Of a stretch of DNA of 64,000 bases, positions 13,302 to 23,184 are shown piece after piece (position 1 is the stretch's first letter; the number at the start of each line of letters is the position of its first letter). Origin of the DNA: Pseudomonas gozinkensis (lineage in GTDB: Bacteria > Pseudomonadota > Gammaproteobacteria > Pseudomonadales > Pseudomonadaceae); NCBI RefSeq assembly GCF_014863585.1, contig NZ_CP062253.1, positions 1 through 64,000 of the forward strand, read 5' to 3'. A model generated the notes under the pieces. The model was given only the letters and a program-made list of their open reading frames with translations. It ran no database searches and was not told where the DNA came from. The position numbers and the translations under genes were made by a program.

Positions 13302-14251
13302 TGTGCAGCCTCCAGCTTGGCCAGTACTTCGTCACGCAGGTCCGGGGTTGCCATCGGGAAGCCCAGCTTGGCGCGGGCCAGCAGGTAGGCTTGGGCGACG
13401 GAACGCGCCAGGGTGCGAACGCGCAGAATGTATTGCTGACGCGCGGTCACCGAGATCGCCCGGCGTGCGTCCAACAGGTTGAAGGTGTGCGAAGCCTTCA
13501 GAACCATTTCGTAGCTTGGCAACGGCAGCGGCTGGTCGAGTTCGATCAGGCGCTTGGCTTCGCTTTCATAGAAGTCGAACAGTTCGAACAGTTTGTCGAC
13601 GTTGGCGTGTTCGAAGTTGTAGGTGGACTGCTCCACTTCGTTCTGGTGGAACACGTCGCCGTAGGTCACTTTGCCGAACGGACCGTCAGCCCAGACCAGG
13701 TCGTAGACCGAGTCCACGCCTTGCAGGTACATGGCCAGACGCTCGAGACCGTAGGTGATCTCGCCGGTCACCGGGTAGCACTCGATGCCGCCCGCCTGCT
13801 GGAAGTAAGTGAACTGGGTCACTTCCATGCCGTTCAGCCAGACTTCCCAGCCCAGACCCCAGGCGCCGAGGGTCGGCGATTCCCAGTTGTCTTCGACGAA
13901 GCGGATGTCGTGGACCAGCGGGTCCAGGCCGACATGCTTGAGGGAGCCCAGGTACAGCTCCTGGAAGTTGTCCGGGTTCGGCTTCAGGACTACCTGGAAC
14001 TGGTAGTAGTGCTGCAGACGGTTCGGGTTTTCGCCGTAACGGCCGTCAGTCGGACGGCGGCTTGGCTGCACGTAAGCGGCGTTCCAGGTTTCCGGGCCGA
14101 TGGCGCGCAGGAATGTCGCGGTGTGGAAAGTGCCGGCGCCTACTTCCATATCGTAGGGCTGAAGTACCACACAACCTTGCTCGGCCCAGTATTGCTGGAG
14201 CGCGAGGATCAAGTCTTGGAAGGTACGCACGGCTGGCGTAGGCTGGCTCAC
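13298..14251 (-). CDS. glyQ: Glycyl-tRNA synthetase alpha subunit
   Basis: This is the catalytic class II alpha subunit of glycyl-tRNA synthetase. The 317-residue product contains the highly conserved stretches [18 protein letters not shown] and [22 protein letters not shown] 14251 ([13 protein letters not shown]) was chosen because AGGTG lies seven bases upstream and the length fits the family; an upstream extension would overlap the divergent tag promoter. It is divergent from tag, with 81 bp between them, and heads the glyQ-glyS-gmhB-plsC operon. Confidence 0.98.
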   Translation of the reverse strand: MSQPTPAVRTFQDLILALQQYWAEQGCVVLQPYDMEVGAGTFHTATFLRAIGPETWNAAYVQPSRRPTDGRYGENPNRLQHYYQFQVVLKPNPDNFQELYLGSLKHVGLDPLVHDIRFVEDNWESPTLGAWGLGWEVWLNGMEVTQFTYFQQAGGIECYPVTGEITYGLERLAMYLQGVDSVYDLVWADGPFGKVTYGDVFHQNEVEQSTYNFEHANVDKLFELFDFYESEAKRLIELDQPLPLPSYEMVLKASHTFNLLDARRAISVTARQQYILRVRTLARSVAQAYLLARAKLGFPMATPDLRDEVLAKLEAAQ

Positions 14252-14332
14252 GAAATTCACCTGTTTCTTGGGCTGCGATTTAAAGAGCGGGAGTATACCC
14301 GATTCAGTCGCACCTCCACCCCCTGGAGCCTT

Positions 14333-14890
14333 ATGCCACGCTGCTTTTGGTGCAACGAAGATCCGCTGTACATGGCTTACCACGATCAGGAGTGGGGTAC
14401 GCCGCTACGCGATGCGCAGGGTTTGTTCGAGTTGCTTTTGCTCGAAGGGTTCCAGGCCGGGCTTTCGTGGATCACCGTGCTGCGCAAGCGCGAGCGATAT
14501 CGCGAGGTGCTGTTCGGCTTCGACGTACAGCGCGTGGCGCAGATGAGCGACGCGGAAATCGATGAATTGATGCTCGATCCGGGGATCATTCGCAACCGCC
14601 TCAAGCTCAATGCCGCCCGGCGCAATGCCCAGGCGTGGCTGGCGCTGGAGGATCCGGTGGCCTTCCTCTGGTCGTTTGTGGATAACCGCCCGGTGATCAA
14701 TCATTTCAAGGATCGCAGCGAAGTCCCGGCCATCACCCCGCAAGCCGTGGCCATGAGCAAAGGCCTGAAAAAGGCCGGTTTTACCTTCGTCGGCCCGACC
14801 ATCTGCTACGCGCTGATGCAGGCCTCGGGCATGGTCATGGATCACACTCAGGACTGTGACCGCTACGCGCAGTTGGTCAACGCCGGTTAG
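14333..14890 (+). CDS. tag: DNA-3-methyladenine glycosylase I
   Basis: Tag excises 3-methyladenine from alkylated DNA in base excision repair. The 185-residue product has the zinc-binding residues typical of the family: C4 and H17 near the N-terminus ([22 protein letters not shown] region) and the C-terminal HTQDC motif. The core [20 protein letters not shown] and [16 protein letters not shown] are family signatures. The start ATG 14333 has GGAG just upstream. The lipid A acyltransferase gene follows after 40 bp. A DnaA 9-mer lies inside the gene at 14677-14685. Confidence 0.96.
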   Translation: MPRCFWCNEDPLYMAYHDQEWGTPLRDAQGLFELLLLEGFQAGLSWITVLRKRERYREVLFGFDVQRVAQMSDAEIDELMLDPGIIRNRLKLNAARRNAQAWLALEDPVAFLWSFVDNRPVINHFKDRSEVPAITPQAVAMSKGLKKAGFTFVGPTICYALMQASGMVMDHTQDCDRYAQLVNAG

Positions 14891-14930
14891 AATGGCCGCC
14901 TCGCGCACAGCACAAGATCAGGAGTGACCT

Positions 14931-15818
14931 GTGGAAAAGTTTAAAGGCGCCATGCTGGTTGGCGCTCTGCGGCTGTTTGCCCTGCTGCCGTGGCGGGCCG
15001 TGCAGGCCGTCGGTTCGGCGATCGGCTGGATCATGTGGAAAACCCCCAACCGTTCCCGCGACGTGGTGCGGATCAACCTCGCCAAATGTTTTCCACAGAT
15101 GGACCCGGCCGAACGCGAACGTCTGGTCGGCCAGAGCCTGAAAGACATCGGCAAGTCCCTGACCGAAAGCGCCTGCGCCTGGATCTGGCCGGCCCAGCGT
15201 TCCATCGACCTGGTGCGCGAAGTCGAAGGCCTCGAAGTGCTGAAAGATGCGCTGGCCTCGGGCAAGGGCGTGGTCGGCATCACCAGCCACCTGGGCAACT
15301 GGGAAGTGCTCAACCACTTCTATTGCAGCCAGTGCAAACCGATCATTTTCTACCGGCCGCCAAAGCTCAAGGCTGTGGATGAATTGCTGCGCAAACAACG
15401 CGTGCAACTGGGCAACAAAGTCGCCGCGTCGACCAAGGAAGGCATCCTCAGTGTCATCAAGGAAGTGCGCAAGGGCGGTCAGGTGGGGATTCCTGCGGAC
15501 CCGGAGCCGGCAGAATCCGCCGGGATCTTCGTGCCGTTCTTCGCCACCCAGGCCCTGACCAGCAAGTTCGTGCCGAACATGCTCGCCGGTGGCAAGGCAG
15601 TCGGCGTATTCCTGCACGCCCTGCGTCTGCCGGACGGTTCCGGCTACAAGGTGATCCTCGAAGCGGCGCCGGAAGCCATGTACAGCACTGACACCGAAAC
15701 GTCCTGCGCGGCGATGAGCCAAGTGGTCGAGCGTTATGTGGCGGCTTATCCAAGCCAGTACATGTGGAGCATGAAACGCTTCAAGAAGCGTCCGCCGGGC
15801 GAGGCGCGCTGGTACTGA
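14931..15818 (+). CDS. lpxL: Lipid A biosynthesis lauroyl-type acyltransferase (LpxL/HtrB family)
   Basis: Family members transfer a secondary acyl chain to the lipid A precursor at the inner membrane. The 295-residue product has an N-terminal hydrophobic segment and the catalytic HX4E motif (H120 to E125, HLGNWE), followed by the conserved IIFYRPPK region. It starts at GTG 14931 with AGGAG 7 bp upstream. It is convergent with the small TPR gene; the gap holds an inverted pair of DnaA boxes. The Pseudomonas genus has several paralogues, so which acylation step it performs is uncertain. Confidence 0.92.
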   Translation: MEKFKGAMLVGALRLFALLPWRAVQAVGSAIGWIMWKTPNRSRDVVRINLAKCFPQMDPAERERLVGQSLKDIGKSLTESACAWIWPAQRSIDLVREVEGLEVLKDALASGKGVVGITSHLGNWEVLNHFYCSQCKPIIFYRPPKLKAVDELLRKQRVQLGNKVAASTKEGILSVIKEVRKGGQVGIPADPEPAESAGIFVPFFATQALTSKFVPNMLAGGKAVGVFLHALRLPDGSGYKVILEAAPEAMYSTDTETSCAAMSQVVERYVAAYPSQYMWSMKRFKKRPPGEARWY

Positions 15819-15833
15819 TCGTCGAGGGGTGTT

Positions 15834-15865
15834 TGTGGATAACCTGACCAAACGGGTTATCCACA
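15834..15865. promoter_or_regulatory. Inverted pair of exact DnaA boxes
   Basis: TGTGGATAACC (from 15834) and GGTTATCCACA (to 15865) form a perfect 11-bp inverted repeat, 10 bases apart, in the 51-bp gap between two convergent genes. Each arm contains the exact DnaA 9-mer. There is no T tract, so it does not look like a rho-independent terminator. DnaA binding is inferred from the motif only. Confidence 0.6.
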
Positions 15866-15869
15866 GCAG

Positions 15870-16184
15870 TCACGGCTTCTGCCGATCGAGCTTCTTCAGA
15901 AACACCGTCATTTCCTTCTCGGCCTGCTTGTCGCCATGGGCCCGGGCCGCTTCCAGCCCCTGCTCCCACGCCTGCCGTGCAGCTGGCAGATCCCCAAGCG
16001 CCAGTTGCGCCTTGCCCAGCAGTTTCCACGCCGCCGAGTACTTCGGATCGAAGCCGACACAACGCTGGAAATGCTCGGCCGCCCGCGCGTTCTCCCCCAG
16101 ATCCAGATACCCCTTGCCGAGGCCGAAGCGCAGCAGCGAGTTATCCACACCCTTGGCGAGCATTTTTTCCAGGGATTCGATCAT
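15870..16184 (-). CDS. Small tetratricopeptide-repeat protein
   Basis: The 104-residue product has about two to three TPR units (for example RFGLGKGYLDLGENARAAEHF and AWKLLGKAQLALGDLPAARQAWEQGL), a protein-interaction fold, with a short charged C-terminus. There is no signal peptide or catalytic motif, so it is probably a cytoplasmic adaptor. It is convergent with lpxL and followed upstream by a REP pair and trkA. The exact DnaA 9-mer at 16141-16149 lies inside its 5' part. The specific role is unknown. Confidence 0.85.
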   Translation of the reverse strand: MIESLEKMLAKGVDNSLLRFGLGKGYLDLGENARAAEHFQRCVGFDPKYSAAWKLLGKAQLALGDLPAARQAWEQGLEAARAHGDKQAEKEMTVFLKKLDRQKP

Positions 16185-16240
16185 CGGTGGATTCCTTGCA
16201 TGAGAAGTGTCAGGTCAGAATCATGGTGTTGCTGAAACCG

Positions 16241-16333
16241 CATCGCTGGCAAGCCAGCTCCCACAGAACTTTCGTTTGTTCACAAGTGCAATGTTCACCC
16301 GAGAACTATGTGGGAGCTGGCTTGCCAGCGATG
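16241..16333. repeat. REP pair (REPIN-like inverted repeat)
   Basis: Two inverted arms of about 25 bp (CATCGCTGGCAAGCCAGCTC then CCACAG; TGTGGGAGCTGGCTTGCCAG then CGATG) flank a 40-bp spacer. Each arm is itself partly palindromic (GGCAAGCC). This is the GTGGGAGC-type REP family of Pseudomonas and shares its outer sequence with the pairs at 39794, 60151 and 61583. Confidence 0.85.
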
Positions 16334-16358
16334 GGGCCAGTGCAGTCAATGACGAAAA

Positions 16359-17735
16359 TCAGAAGAAACTCAGGCCAACGTGGAACAGCTTCTCCACATC
16401 GCGAATATGCTTTTTATCCACAAGGAACAGGATCACATGGTCGCCCGCCGCGATCACTGTGTCGTCATGGGCGATGATCACTTCTTCATCGCGGATGATC
16501 GCGCCGATGGTGGTCCCCGGCGGCAGTGCGATGTTTTCGATGGCCTTGCCGATGACTTTGCTCGACTTCGAATCGCCATGAGCCACTGCTTCGATGGCTT
16601 CCGCCGCGCCCCGGCGCAACGAGTGCACGCTGACGATATCGCCGCGCCGCACGTGGGCGAGCAAGGTGCCGATGGTCGCCAGTTGTGGGCTGATGGCGAT
16701 GTCGATGTCACCGCCCTGGATCAGGTCGACGTAGGCCGGGTTGTTGATGATCGTCATCACCTTCTTCGCGCCCAGACGCTTGGCCAGCAGGGACGACATG
16801 ATGTTGGCTTCGTCATCGTTGGTCAGCGCAAGGAAGATGTCCGCGTCGGCGATGTTCTCTTCCAGCAGCAGGTCGCGATCCGACGCGCTGCCCTGCAGCA
16901 CCACGGTGCTGTCGAGGGTGTCGGAGAGATAGCGACAGCGCGCCGGGTTCATCTCGATGATCTTCACCTGATAGCGGCTTTCGATGGCCTCGGCCAGCCG
17001 CTCGCCGATCTGCCCGCCACCGGCGATGACGATGCGCTTGTAGGTTTCGTCGAGGCGGCGCATTTCGCTCATTACGGCGCGAATATTCTCACGGGCAGCG
17101 ATGAAGAAGACTTCGTCGTCGGCCTCGATCACCGTGTCGCCCTGGGGAAGAATCGGTCGATCACGACGGAAAATCGCCGCCACCCGCGTTTCCACATTCG
17201 GCATGTGTTCGCGCAACTGACGCAGTTGCTGACCCACCAGCGGTCCGCCGTAGTAGGCACGAACCGCGACCAGTTGCGCCTGGCCCTCGGCGAAATCGAT
17301 CACCTGCAAGGCGCCGGGATGCTGGATCAAACGCTTGATGTAGTTGGTGACCACCTGCTCGGGACTGATCAGCACGTCGACCGGAATCGCCTCGTTCTGG
17401 AACAGTTGCTCCTCGCGGGTCAGGTACGACGCCTCGCGCACCCGGGCAATCTTGGTCGGTGTGTGGAACAGGGTGTGGGCGACCTGGCAGGCGACCATGT
17501 TGGTTTCGTCGCTGTTGGTCACTGCGACCAGCATGTCGGCGTCGTCGGCACCGGCCTGACGCAGAATGTTCGGCAACGAGCCACGGCCCTGCACGGTACG
17601 AATGTCGAGGCGGTCGCCAAGATCGCGCAGACGGTCACCGTCAGTGTCGACCACCGTGATGTCATTGGCCTCGCTGGCCAGATGTTCAGCCAGCGAACCG
17701 CCAACCTGTCCCGCACCGAGGATGATGATTTTCAT
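16359..17735 (-). CDS. trkA: Trk system potassium uptake protein TrkA
   Basis: TrkA is the peripheral NAD-binding gating subunit of the TrkH/TrkG K+ channel. The 458-residue product has two tandem RCK units: a first Rossmann fold ([20 protein letters not shown]) with its RCK_C domain, and a second ([19 protein letters not shown]) from about residue 230 with its own RCK_C domain. The length matches the family exactly. It lies downstream of def-fmt-rsmB on the same strand, 22 bp after rsmB, as in other pseudomonads. Confidence 0.97.
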   Translation of the reverse strand: MKIIILGAGQVGGSLAEHLASEANDITVVDTDGDRLRDLGDRLDIRTVQGRGSLPNILRQAGADDADMLVAVTNSDETNMVACQVAHTLFHTPTKIARVREASYLTREEQLFQNEAIPVDVLISPEQVVTNYIKRLIQHPGALQVIDFAEGQAQLVAVRAYYGGPLVGQQLRQLREHMPNVETRVAAIFRRDRPILPQGDTVIEADDEVFFIAARENIRAVMSEMRRLDETYKRIVIAGGGQIGERLAEAIESRYQVKIIEMNPARCRYLSDTLDSTVVLQGSASDRDLLLEENIADADIFLALTNDDEANIMSSLLAKRLGAKKVMTIINNPAYVDLIQGGDIDIAISPQLATIGTLLAHVRRGDIVSVHSLRRGAAEAIEAVAHGDSKSSKVIGKAIENIALPPGTTIGAIIRDEEVIIAHDDTVIAAGDHVILFLVDKKHIRDVEKLFHVGLSFF

Positions 17736-17757
17736 CCAGTCACTCCATTGAATCCGT

Positions 17758-19068
17758 TTAGCCGCGCGCGGCAGCGATCTTGATCAGCTTGGCGTAGTAG
17801 AACCCGTCATGCCCGCCCTGCCGGGCCAGCAATTGGCGACCATGGGGCTGCTTGATCCCGGCGGCGGTGGCCAGATCCAGCTCCCGGGCACCCGGTGTGC
17901 GCTCAAGGAACGCGGCGATCACTTCGGTGTTCTCGGTCGGCAAGGTCGAGCAGGTGGCGTAGAGCAGGATGCCGCCCACTTCAAGGGTTTTCCACATCGC
18001 GTCGAGCAGTTCGCCTTGCAGTTGCGCGAGGGCGGCGATGTCGTCGGCCTGACGGGTCAGCTTGATGTCCGGATGGCGGCGGATCACGCCGGTGGCCGAG
18101 CACGGTGCGTCGAGCAGGATGCGCTGGAACGGTTTGCCGTCCCACCACGCTGCCGTGTCGCGACCGTCGGCGGCGATCAGTTCGGCGTTCAGACCGAGGC
18201 GTTCGAGGTTTTCCTTCACCCGCACCAGACGCTTGGCTTCCAGGTCCACCGCCACCACACCGGCCAGCGCCGGTTCGGCTTCGAGGATGTGGCAAGTTTT
18301 GCCGCCAGGGGCGCAGCAGGCGTCCAGCACTCGCTGGCCCGGCGCGAGGTCGAGCAGGTCGGCGGCCAGTTGTGCGGCTTCGTCCTGCACGCTGATCCAG
18401 CCTTCGGCGAAACCCGGCAGGCTACGCACGTCGGTGGCAGCGTCGAGGACGATGCCGTCACGGCTGAAGGTGCATGGCTGCGCGGCGATACCCGCTTCAG
18501 CCAGCAGGCCAAGGTACGCGTCGCGGCTGTGATGACGGCGGTTGACCCGCAGGATCATCGGCGGATGCGCGTTGTTGGCTTCGCAGATGGCTTCCCATTG
18601 CTCAGGCCAGAAAGCCTTGAGGGATTTTTGCAGCCAGCGCGGGTGAGCGGTGCGCACCACCGGATCGCGTTCCAGTTCGGCGAAGATCGCCTCATGTTCG
18701 CGTTGCGCATTGCGCAGTACGGCGTTGAGCAAGCCTTTGGCCCAGGGCTTTTTCAGCTTGTCGGCGCAACCGACGGTTTCGCCGATGGCGGCGTGCGGCG
18801 GGACGCGGGTGTAAAGCAACTGATAGAGACCGACCAGCAACAACGCCTCGACATCGGCGTCGGCCGCCTTGAACGGTTTCTGCAGCAGTTTTTCCGCCAG
18901 CGCCGACAAACGCGGCTGCCAACGGGCGGTGCCGAATGCCAGGTCCTGGGTGAAGCCGCGATCGCGATCTTCGACCTTGTCCAGTTGCGTCGGCAGGGAG
19001 CTGTTGAGCGAAGCCTTGCCGCTCAGGACAGCGGCGAGTGCCTTGGCGGCGGCCAGACGCGGGTTCAT
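17758..19068 (-). CDS. rsmB: 16S rRNA (cytosine-967 C5) methyltransferase
   Basis: RsmB methylates C967 of 16S rRNA using SAM. The 436-residue product has an N-terminal NusB-like RNA-binding domain (about 1-130), then the SAM-binding motif [15 protein letters not shown] and the catalytic cysteine motifs [18 protein letters not shown] and [14 protein letters not shown]. Its start overlaps the fmt stop by 4 bases, indicating translational coupling. It has the same gene order as the PAO1 sun locus. Confidence 0.96.
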   Translation of the reverse strand: MNPRLAAAKALAAVLSGKASLNSSLPTQLDKVEDRDRGFTQDLAFGTARWQPRLSALAEKLLQKPFKAADADVEALLLVGLYQLLYTRVPPHAAIGETVGCADKLKKPWAKGLLNAVLRNAQREHEAIFAELERDPVVRTAHPRWLQKSLKAFWPEQWEAICEANNAHPPMILRVNRRHHSRDAYLGLLAEAGIAAQPCTFSRDGIVLDAATDVRSLPGFAEGWISVQDEAAQLAADLLDLAPGQRVLDACCAPGGKTCHILEAEPALAGVVAVDLEAKRLVRVKENLERLGLNAELIAADGRDTAAWWDGKPFQRILLDAPCSATGVIRRHPDIKLTRQADDIAALAQLQGELLDAMWKTLEVGGILLYATCSTLPTENTEVIAAFLERTPGARELDLATAAGIKQPHGRQLLARQGGHDGFYYAKLIKIAAARG

Positions 19069-20024
19069 TGCGCGTCCACCGCTGCGCCCAGCACGGTGCC
19101 GGTGGCGAATTTCTCACGACGGCTGTTGAACAGATCGCTGAAATTCAGCGCCTTGCCGCCGGGCAATTGCAGGCGGGTCAGGCACAGCGCCTGTTCGCCA
19201 CAGGCGACGAGCAGACCGTCCTTGCTGGCGCCGAGAATGGTGCCCGGTGCGCCTTTGCCTTCGGCCAGTGTCGCCCCCAGCACTTTCAGCGCTTCGCCGT
19301 TGAGCGTGCTGTGGGTGATCGGCCATGGATTGAAGGCGCGGACCAGACGTTCCAGTTCGATGGCCGGACGGCTCCAGTCGATGCGTGCTTCGTCCTTGTT
19401 CAGTTTGTGCGCGTAAGTGGCGAGCTCGTCGTTCTGCACTTCGCCTTCCAAGGTGCCAGCGGCCAGACCCGCAATCGCCTGTACCACGGCAGGCGGGCCC
19501 ATTTCGGCGAGGCGGTCGTGGAGGCTGCCGCCGGTGTCTTCGCCGCTGATCGGGGTGACGACCTTGAGCAGCATCGGCCCGGTATCGAGGCCGGCTTCCA
19601 TGCGCATCACAGTCACGCCGCTTTCGGCGTCGCCCGCTTCCACGGCGCGCTGGATCGGCGCCGCACCGCGCCAGCGCGGCAGTAGCGAGGCGTGGCTGTT
19701 GATGCAACCCAGGCGCGGAATATCCAGCACCGCTTGCGGCAGGATCAGGCCGTAGGCGACCACCACCATCAAGTCAGGCTTCAGCGCCGCGAACTCGGCT
19801 TGAGCGTCAGCGTTGCGCAGAGTCGGCGGCTGTAACACCTGGATATTGTTTTCCAGAGCGAGCTGTTTGACCGGGCTCGGCATCAGTTTTTGCCCACGAC
19901 CGGCCGGGCGATCCGGTTGGGTGTAGACCGCAACGATCTCGTAAGGGCTGTCCAGCAGGGCCTTGAGGTGTTCGGCGGCGAATTCCGGGGTGCCGGCAAA
20001 AACGATGCGCAGTGGCTCAGTCAT
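19065..20024 (-). CDS. fmt: Methionyl-tRNA formyltransferase
   Basis: Fmt formylates initiator Met-tRNA with 10-formyl-THF. The 319-residue product begins [20 protein letters not shown] and contains the catalytic region [20 protein letters not shown] with the Asn-His pair, and a C-terminal tRNA-binding domain. It lies downstream of def, the functional partner that removes the formyl group later, but a terminator-like hairpin separates them (20041-20069). Confidence 0.97.
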   Translation of the reverse strand: MTEPLRIVFAGTPEFAAEHLKALLDSPYEIVAVYTQPDRPAGRGQKLMPSPVKQLALENNIQVLQPPTLRNADAQAEFAALKPDLMVVVAYGLILPQAVLDIPRLGCINSHASLLPRWRGAAPIQRAVEAGDAESGVTVMRMEAGLDTGPMLLKVVTPISGEDTGGSLHDRLAEMGPPAVVQAIAGLAAGTLEGEVQNDELATYAHKLNKDEARIDWSRPAIELERLVRAFNPWPITHSTLNGEALKVLGATLAEGKGAPGTILGASKDGLLVACGEQALCLTRLQLPGGKALNFSDLFNSRREKFATGTVLGAAVDAQ

Positions 20025-20040
20025 GGGGGAGTCTCATAAA

Positions 20041-20069
20041 AAGAAAAAGGCTTGCCGCAGCAAGCCTTT
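20041..20069 (-). terminator. Terminator-like hairpin between def and fmt
   Basis: Read leftward, the perfect 10-bp stem AAAGGCTTGC/GCAAGCCTTT with loop TGCG is followed by a T-rich run (TTTTTC). It lies 12 bases after the def stop and 17 bases before the fmt start, so it should reduce or regulate read-through from def into fmt-rsmB-trkA. Confidence 0.75.
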
Positions 20070-20080
20070 GGAGAGGGGCA

Positions 20081-20587
20081 TCAAGCGTTCTGGCGGTGCT
20101 GCTTTTCCAGTTTCTTCTTGATCCGGTCGCGTTTGAGCGTGGACAGGTAATCGACGAACAACTTGCCGTTGAGGTGGTCGCATTCGTGCTGGATGCATAC
20201 GGCGAGCAGGCCTTCGGCGATCAGTTCGTAAGGCTTGCCGTCACGGTCCAGGGCCTTGATCTTGACCTTCTGCGGGCGGTCGACGTTTTCGTAGAAACCC
20301 GGCACCGAGAGGCAGCCTTCCTGGTACTGCTCCATTTCGTCGGTCAGCGATTCGAACTCGGGGTTGATGAACACCCGCGGTTCGGTGCGGTCTTCGGAAA
20401 GGTCCATCACGACGATACGTTTGTGCACGTTGACCTGGGTCGCGGCAAGGCCGATGCCCGGCGCTTCATACATTGTTTCAAACATGTCATCGACCAGCTG
20501 ACGCACTTCGTCGTCCACTACAGCCACAGGTTTGGCGATAGTGCGCAGACGCGGGTCCGGAAATTCGAGGATGTTCAAAATGGCCAT
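20081..20587 (-). CDS. def: Peptide deformylase
   Basis: Def removes the N-formyl group from nascent proteins using a Fe2+ centre. The 168-residue product has the three signature motifs: [17 protein letters not shown] (metal-binding Cys) and HECDHLNG (HExxH metal site). ATG 20587 ([20 protein letters not shown]) is the family start; an upstream extension of 40 residues is not conserved. It is divergent from the LysM gene at 20757, leaving about 170 bp for both promoters. Confidence 0.98.
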   Translation of the reverse strand: MAILNILEFPDPRLRTIAKPVAVVDDEVRQLVDDMFETMYEAPGIGLAATQVNVHKRIVVMDLSEDRTEPRVFINPEFESLTDEMEQYQEGCLSVPGFYENVDRPQKVKIKALDRDGKPYELIAEGLLAVCIQHECDHLNGKLFVDYLSTLKRDRIKKKLEKQHRQNA

Positions 20588-20756
20588 AAGCTTGATTGCT
20601 GCACGTGTGAGGTAAAGTCGGGCGATGGCCTGGCGGGTCCGAAGATGCAGGCTACCGTTGTGAAACGTAGCTCCTTGATTTTCAGCATAGAGCAGGGAGC
20701 GAGCCACGGGGGCTCTGGCGTTTCACGCGAACGCACATAATAAAGGGATTCACCGC

Positions 20757-21782
20757 ATGAGGAAATCACTACTCGCCCTGCTGTTTCTGGCCTCGGCCGG
20801 CGCCGCGCACGGGCAAGTGCAACTCAAGGAAGGTTTTCCACAGCAATACACGGTGGTTTCGGGGGATACGCTCTGGGACATTTCCGGTAAATATTTGCGC
20901 GAACCCTGGCAGTGGCCGCAACTGTGGCGGGCCAATCCGCAGATCGAAAACCCCAACCTGATCTATCCCGGCGACACGCTGACGCTCAGTTACGTCAACG
21001 GCCAGCCGCGCCTGACCGTCAATCGCGGTGAGTCGCGCGGCACCATCAAGTTGTCGCCACGCATCCGCACCAGCCCGGTAGCGGAGGCGATTCCGAGCAT
21101 TCCGCTCAAGTCGATCAACAGCTTTCTGCTGAGCAACCGCATCGTCGACAAGGTCGAGGACTTCGACAAGGCGCCGTACATCGTTGCCGGCGATGCCGAA
21201 CGGGTGCTCAGCGGTACCGGCGACCGGATCTTCGCCCGCGGCCATTTCGATCCGAACCAGCCGGTCTACGGCATCTTCCGCCAGGGCAAGGTCTACACCG
21301 ATCCGCAGAGCAAGGAGTTTCTGGGGATCAACGCCGACGACATCGGCGGTGGTGAAATCGTCGCCACCGAAGGCGACGTCGCCACCCTTGCCCTGCAACG
21401 CACGACCCAGGAAGTGCGCCTCGGCGACCGCTTGTTCAGCGGCGAAGAGCGTTCGATCAACTCGACCTTCATGCCCAGCGCGCCCACCACCGACATCAAC
21501 GGCCTGATCATTGATGTGCCACGCGGCGTCACACAGATCGGCGCGATGGACGTGGTGACCCTGAACAAAGGCAAACGCGACGGCCTGGCGGAGGGCAACG
21601 TGCTGGTGGTGATGAAAACCGGGGAAACCGTTCGCGACCGGATCACCGGCCAACCGCTGAAAATCCCTGATGAACGCGCTGGCTTGCTGATGGTGTTCCG
21701 CACCTACGACAAACTCAGTTACGGCCTCGTACTGAACGCATCGCGCTCGCTGGCGGTACTGGACAAGGTGCGAAATCCTTAG
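20757..21782 (+). CDS. LysM domain-containing secreted protein
   Basis: The 341-residue product starts with a Sec signal peptide (MRKSLLALLFLASAGAAHGQ) and has one LysM domain (about 30-75, YTVVSGDTLWDISGKYLREP, with IYPGDTL), which binds peptidoglycan. The rest is a conserved but uncharacterised region. It probably sits in the periplasm or envelope. It precedes dprA as in PAO1 (PA0020). A DnaA 9-mer (21808-21816) lies in the gap before dprA. The function beyond cell-wall binding is not known. Confidence 0.9.
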   Translation: MRKSLLALLFLASAGAAHGQVQLKEGFPQQYTVVSGDTLWDISGKYLREPWQWPQLWRANPQIENPNLIYPGDTLTLSYVNGQPRLTVNRGESRGTIKLSPRIRTSPVAEAIPSIPLKSINSFLLSNRIVDKVEDFDKAPYIVAGDAERVLSGTGDRIFARGHFDPNQPVYGIFRQGKVYTDPQSKEFLGINADDIGGGEIVATEGDVATLALQRTTQEVRLGDRLFSGEERSINSTFMPSAPTTDINGLIIDVPRGVTQIGAMDVVTLNKGKRDGLAEGNVLVVMKTGETVRDRITGQPLKIPDERAGLLMVFRTYDKLSYGLVLNASRSLAVLDKVRNP

Positions 21783-21861
21783 CTGGCTTCACAAGTTACC
21801 AACAGAGTTATCCACAGCTTGTTCCGAAAGGTTCGGGCCTTATAACGATCAAGGATGATCC

Positions 21862-22557
21862 ATGATGATGCCTGACTCGTCGCCGGTTTCGCCGGCGGAA
21901 CTGGAAGCGCGCCTGCGCCTGCACCGCTTGCCGGAAATCGGTCCCAAGCGTTTCACCAAACTGCTCGAAGCCTTCGGCTGCGCCTCGAAGGCGATCAGTG
22001 CACCGGCCACCGCCTGGCGCTCCTTAGGATTGCCGGCGGCCTGTGCCGAGGCCAGACGTTGCCCTGAAGTTCGCGACGGCGCCAGCCACGCATTGCGCTG
22101 GCTAGAGCGGCCGGATCAACATTTGCTGATGTGGGATCAACCGGATTATCCGGCCTTGCTGGCGCAGATTCCCGACCCGCCACCCTTGCTGTTCGTCGCT
22201 GGCGACCCGCGGATTCTGGAAAAACCGCAACTGGCGATGGTCGGCAGTCGCCGCGCTTCACGTCCGGGCATGGACACTGCTGCTGCATTTTCCCGCAGTC
22301 TCGCGGGGGCGGGATTCGTCATCACTAGCGGCCTGGCGTTGGGCATCGATGCGGCGGCGCATCAAGCCGCTGTCGACGTCGGCGGGCAAACGGTCGGCGT
22401 GCTGGGTACCGGTCTGGAAAACTTTTATCCACAGCGCAACCGACGGCTGGCGGACGCGATGATTGCGTGCGGCAGTGCGGTGGTTTCGGAATTCCCTCTG
22501 GACACCGGGCCGACGGCGAGCAACTTCCCGAGGCGCAACCGGATCATGATTAGGTAA
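21862..22557 (+). pseudogene. dprA: DprA (Smf), 5' fragment, interrupted by the mobile element
   Basis: DprA protects incoming single-stranded DNA and loads RecA during natural transformation. This fragment carries the N-terminal helical domain and most of the Rossmann-like core (VGSRRASRPGMDTAAAFS, SGLALGIDAAAHQAA, GTGLENFYPQRNRRLA, FPRRNRI). After the native Ile it reads three foreign residues (MIR) and stops at 22557 because the element joins at 22547/22548. The remainder is at 30524-30938. Joining 21862-22547 with 30524-30938 gives an uninterrupted 366-residue DprA. The start ATG 21862 has AAGGA 6 bp upstream. As it stands the gene should be inactive, because the core is split. Confidence 0.93.
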
Positions 22558-22560
22558 ACC
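22531..22560. other. Left attachment site (attL) of the element
   Basis: Chromosomal dprA sequence (AACCGGATCAT, to 22547) passes into element sequence (GATTAGGTAAACC). The bases CAT at 22545-22547 are shared with attR (30521-30523), the short core expected for a serine recombinase. In the deduced empty site AACCG and CGGTT form an inverted repeat centred on this CAT. Confidence 0.75.
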
Positions 22561-22724
22561 CTTTGTCCGTGTAAATAAAAAATCAGAGAAAGGCGCATTG
22601 ACCCCTAGACGAAGCCATAGGATACCATTAGCATTCATTCGACCCGTAGCGAGTCATAGGCGGTCATCAAAACCGTGATTACTAATCAAATCACAAGCTA
22701 AATATCCGTTGAGAGATCTAACAC

Positions 22725-23036
22725 ATGAAATTGATTGACAGTTCTACCGTTACCGAAATGCTCGGTATTAGCAAATCAACACTATATCGTTGGTGTGATA
22801 TTAAAGAGTCATCAGATGACTTTTTAGGCAGTCTAAGCAGCGCATCTATGTTATCTAAAAAACGCGCGGGCTTAGCAGCTACCATCGGAACCTCTAGCAT
22901 CGGCGGAAATTTGTTTGAAAAGATGTCAAGTCTGGCTGAGGAGTCTATGGACTTTCCTAGACCTTACCGTGTGGGTCGCGCACTAAAATGGAACGAGGAA
23001 GAAATCAAGTCATGGCTTGAAACCCGTAGGGTTTGA
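22725..23036 (+). CDS. AlpA-like helix-turn-helix protein with internal insertion (candidate excisionase)
   Basis: The 103-residue product has the two halves of an AlpA/MerR-like winged HTH: residues 1-27 (MKLIDSSTVTEMLGISKSTL then YRWC) and 77-103 (FPRPYRVGRALKWNEEEIKS then WLETRR). In ordinary AlpA proteins these halves are nearly adjacent; here about 50 residues lie between them. AlpA proteins regulate or assist excision of prophages and islands. Its place at the left end, opposite the recombinase, fits a directionality factor or regulator. Regulation is not visible beyond the AT-rich upstream region. Confidence 0.75.
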   Translation: MKLIDSSTVTEMLGISKSTLYRWCDIKESSDDFLGSLSSASMLSKKRAGLAATIGTSSIGGNLFEKMSSLAEESMDFPRPYRVGRALKWNEEEIKSWLETRRV

Positions 23037-23184
23037 TTCGCCGAATTGGTTTTTTTGCGAAGCATGAAAACTCCAAAGGTGCGGAAATTGTTCCGCATCG
23101 ACTAGCTGCTAAATTTCGTTCCGTTTCGGTTTTTGGGGAATTGGCGAGAACCTAGAAAATATAAAACAAAGAGGCGAAGACAAA

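Noticed and set aside
11457..13388. Long plus-strand frame opposite glyS (643 codons)
   Set aside because: It is antisense to glyS, with repetitive His/Gln/Arg composition and no recognisable motif.
15834..15865. The dyad near 15.8 kb as a rho-independent terminator
   Set aside because: There is no T run on either side and both arms are exact DnaA boxes, so a DnaA-related site is the better reading.
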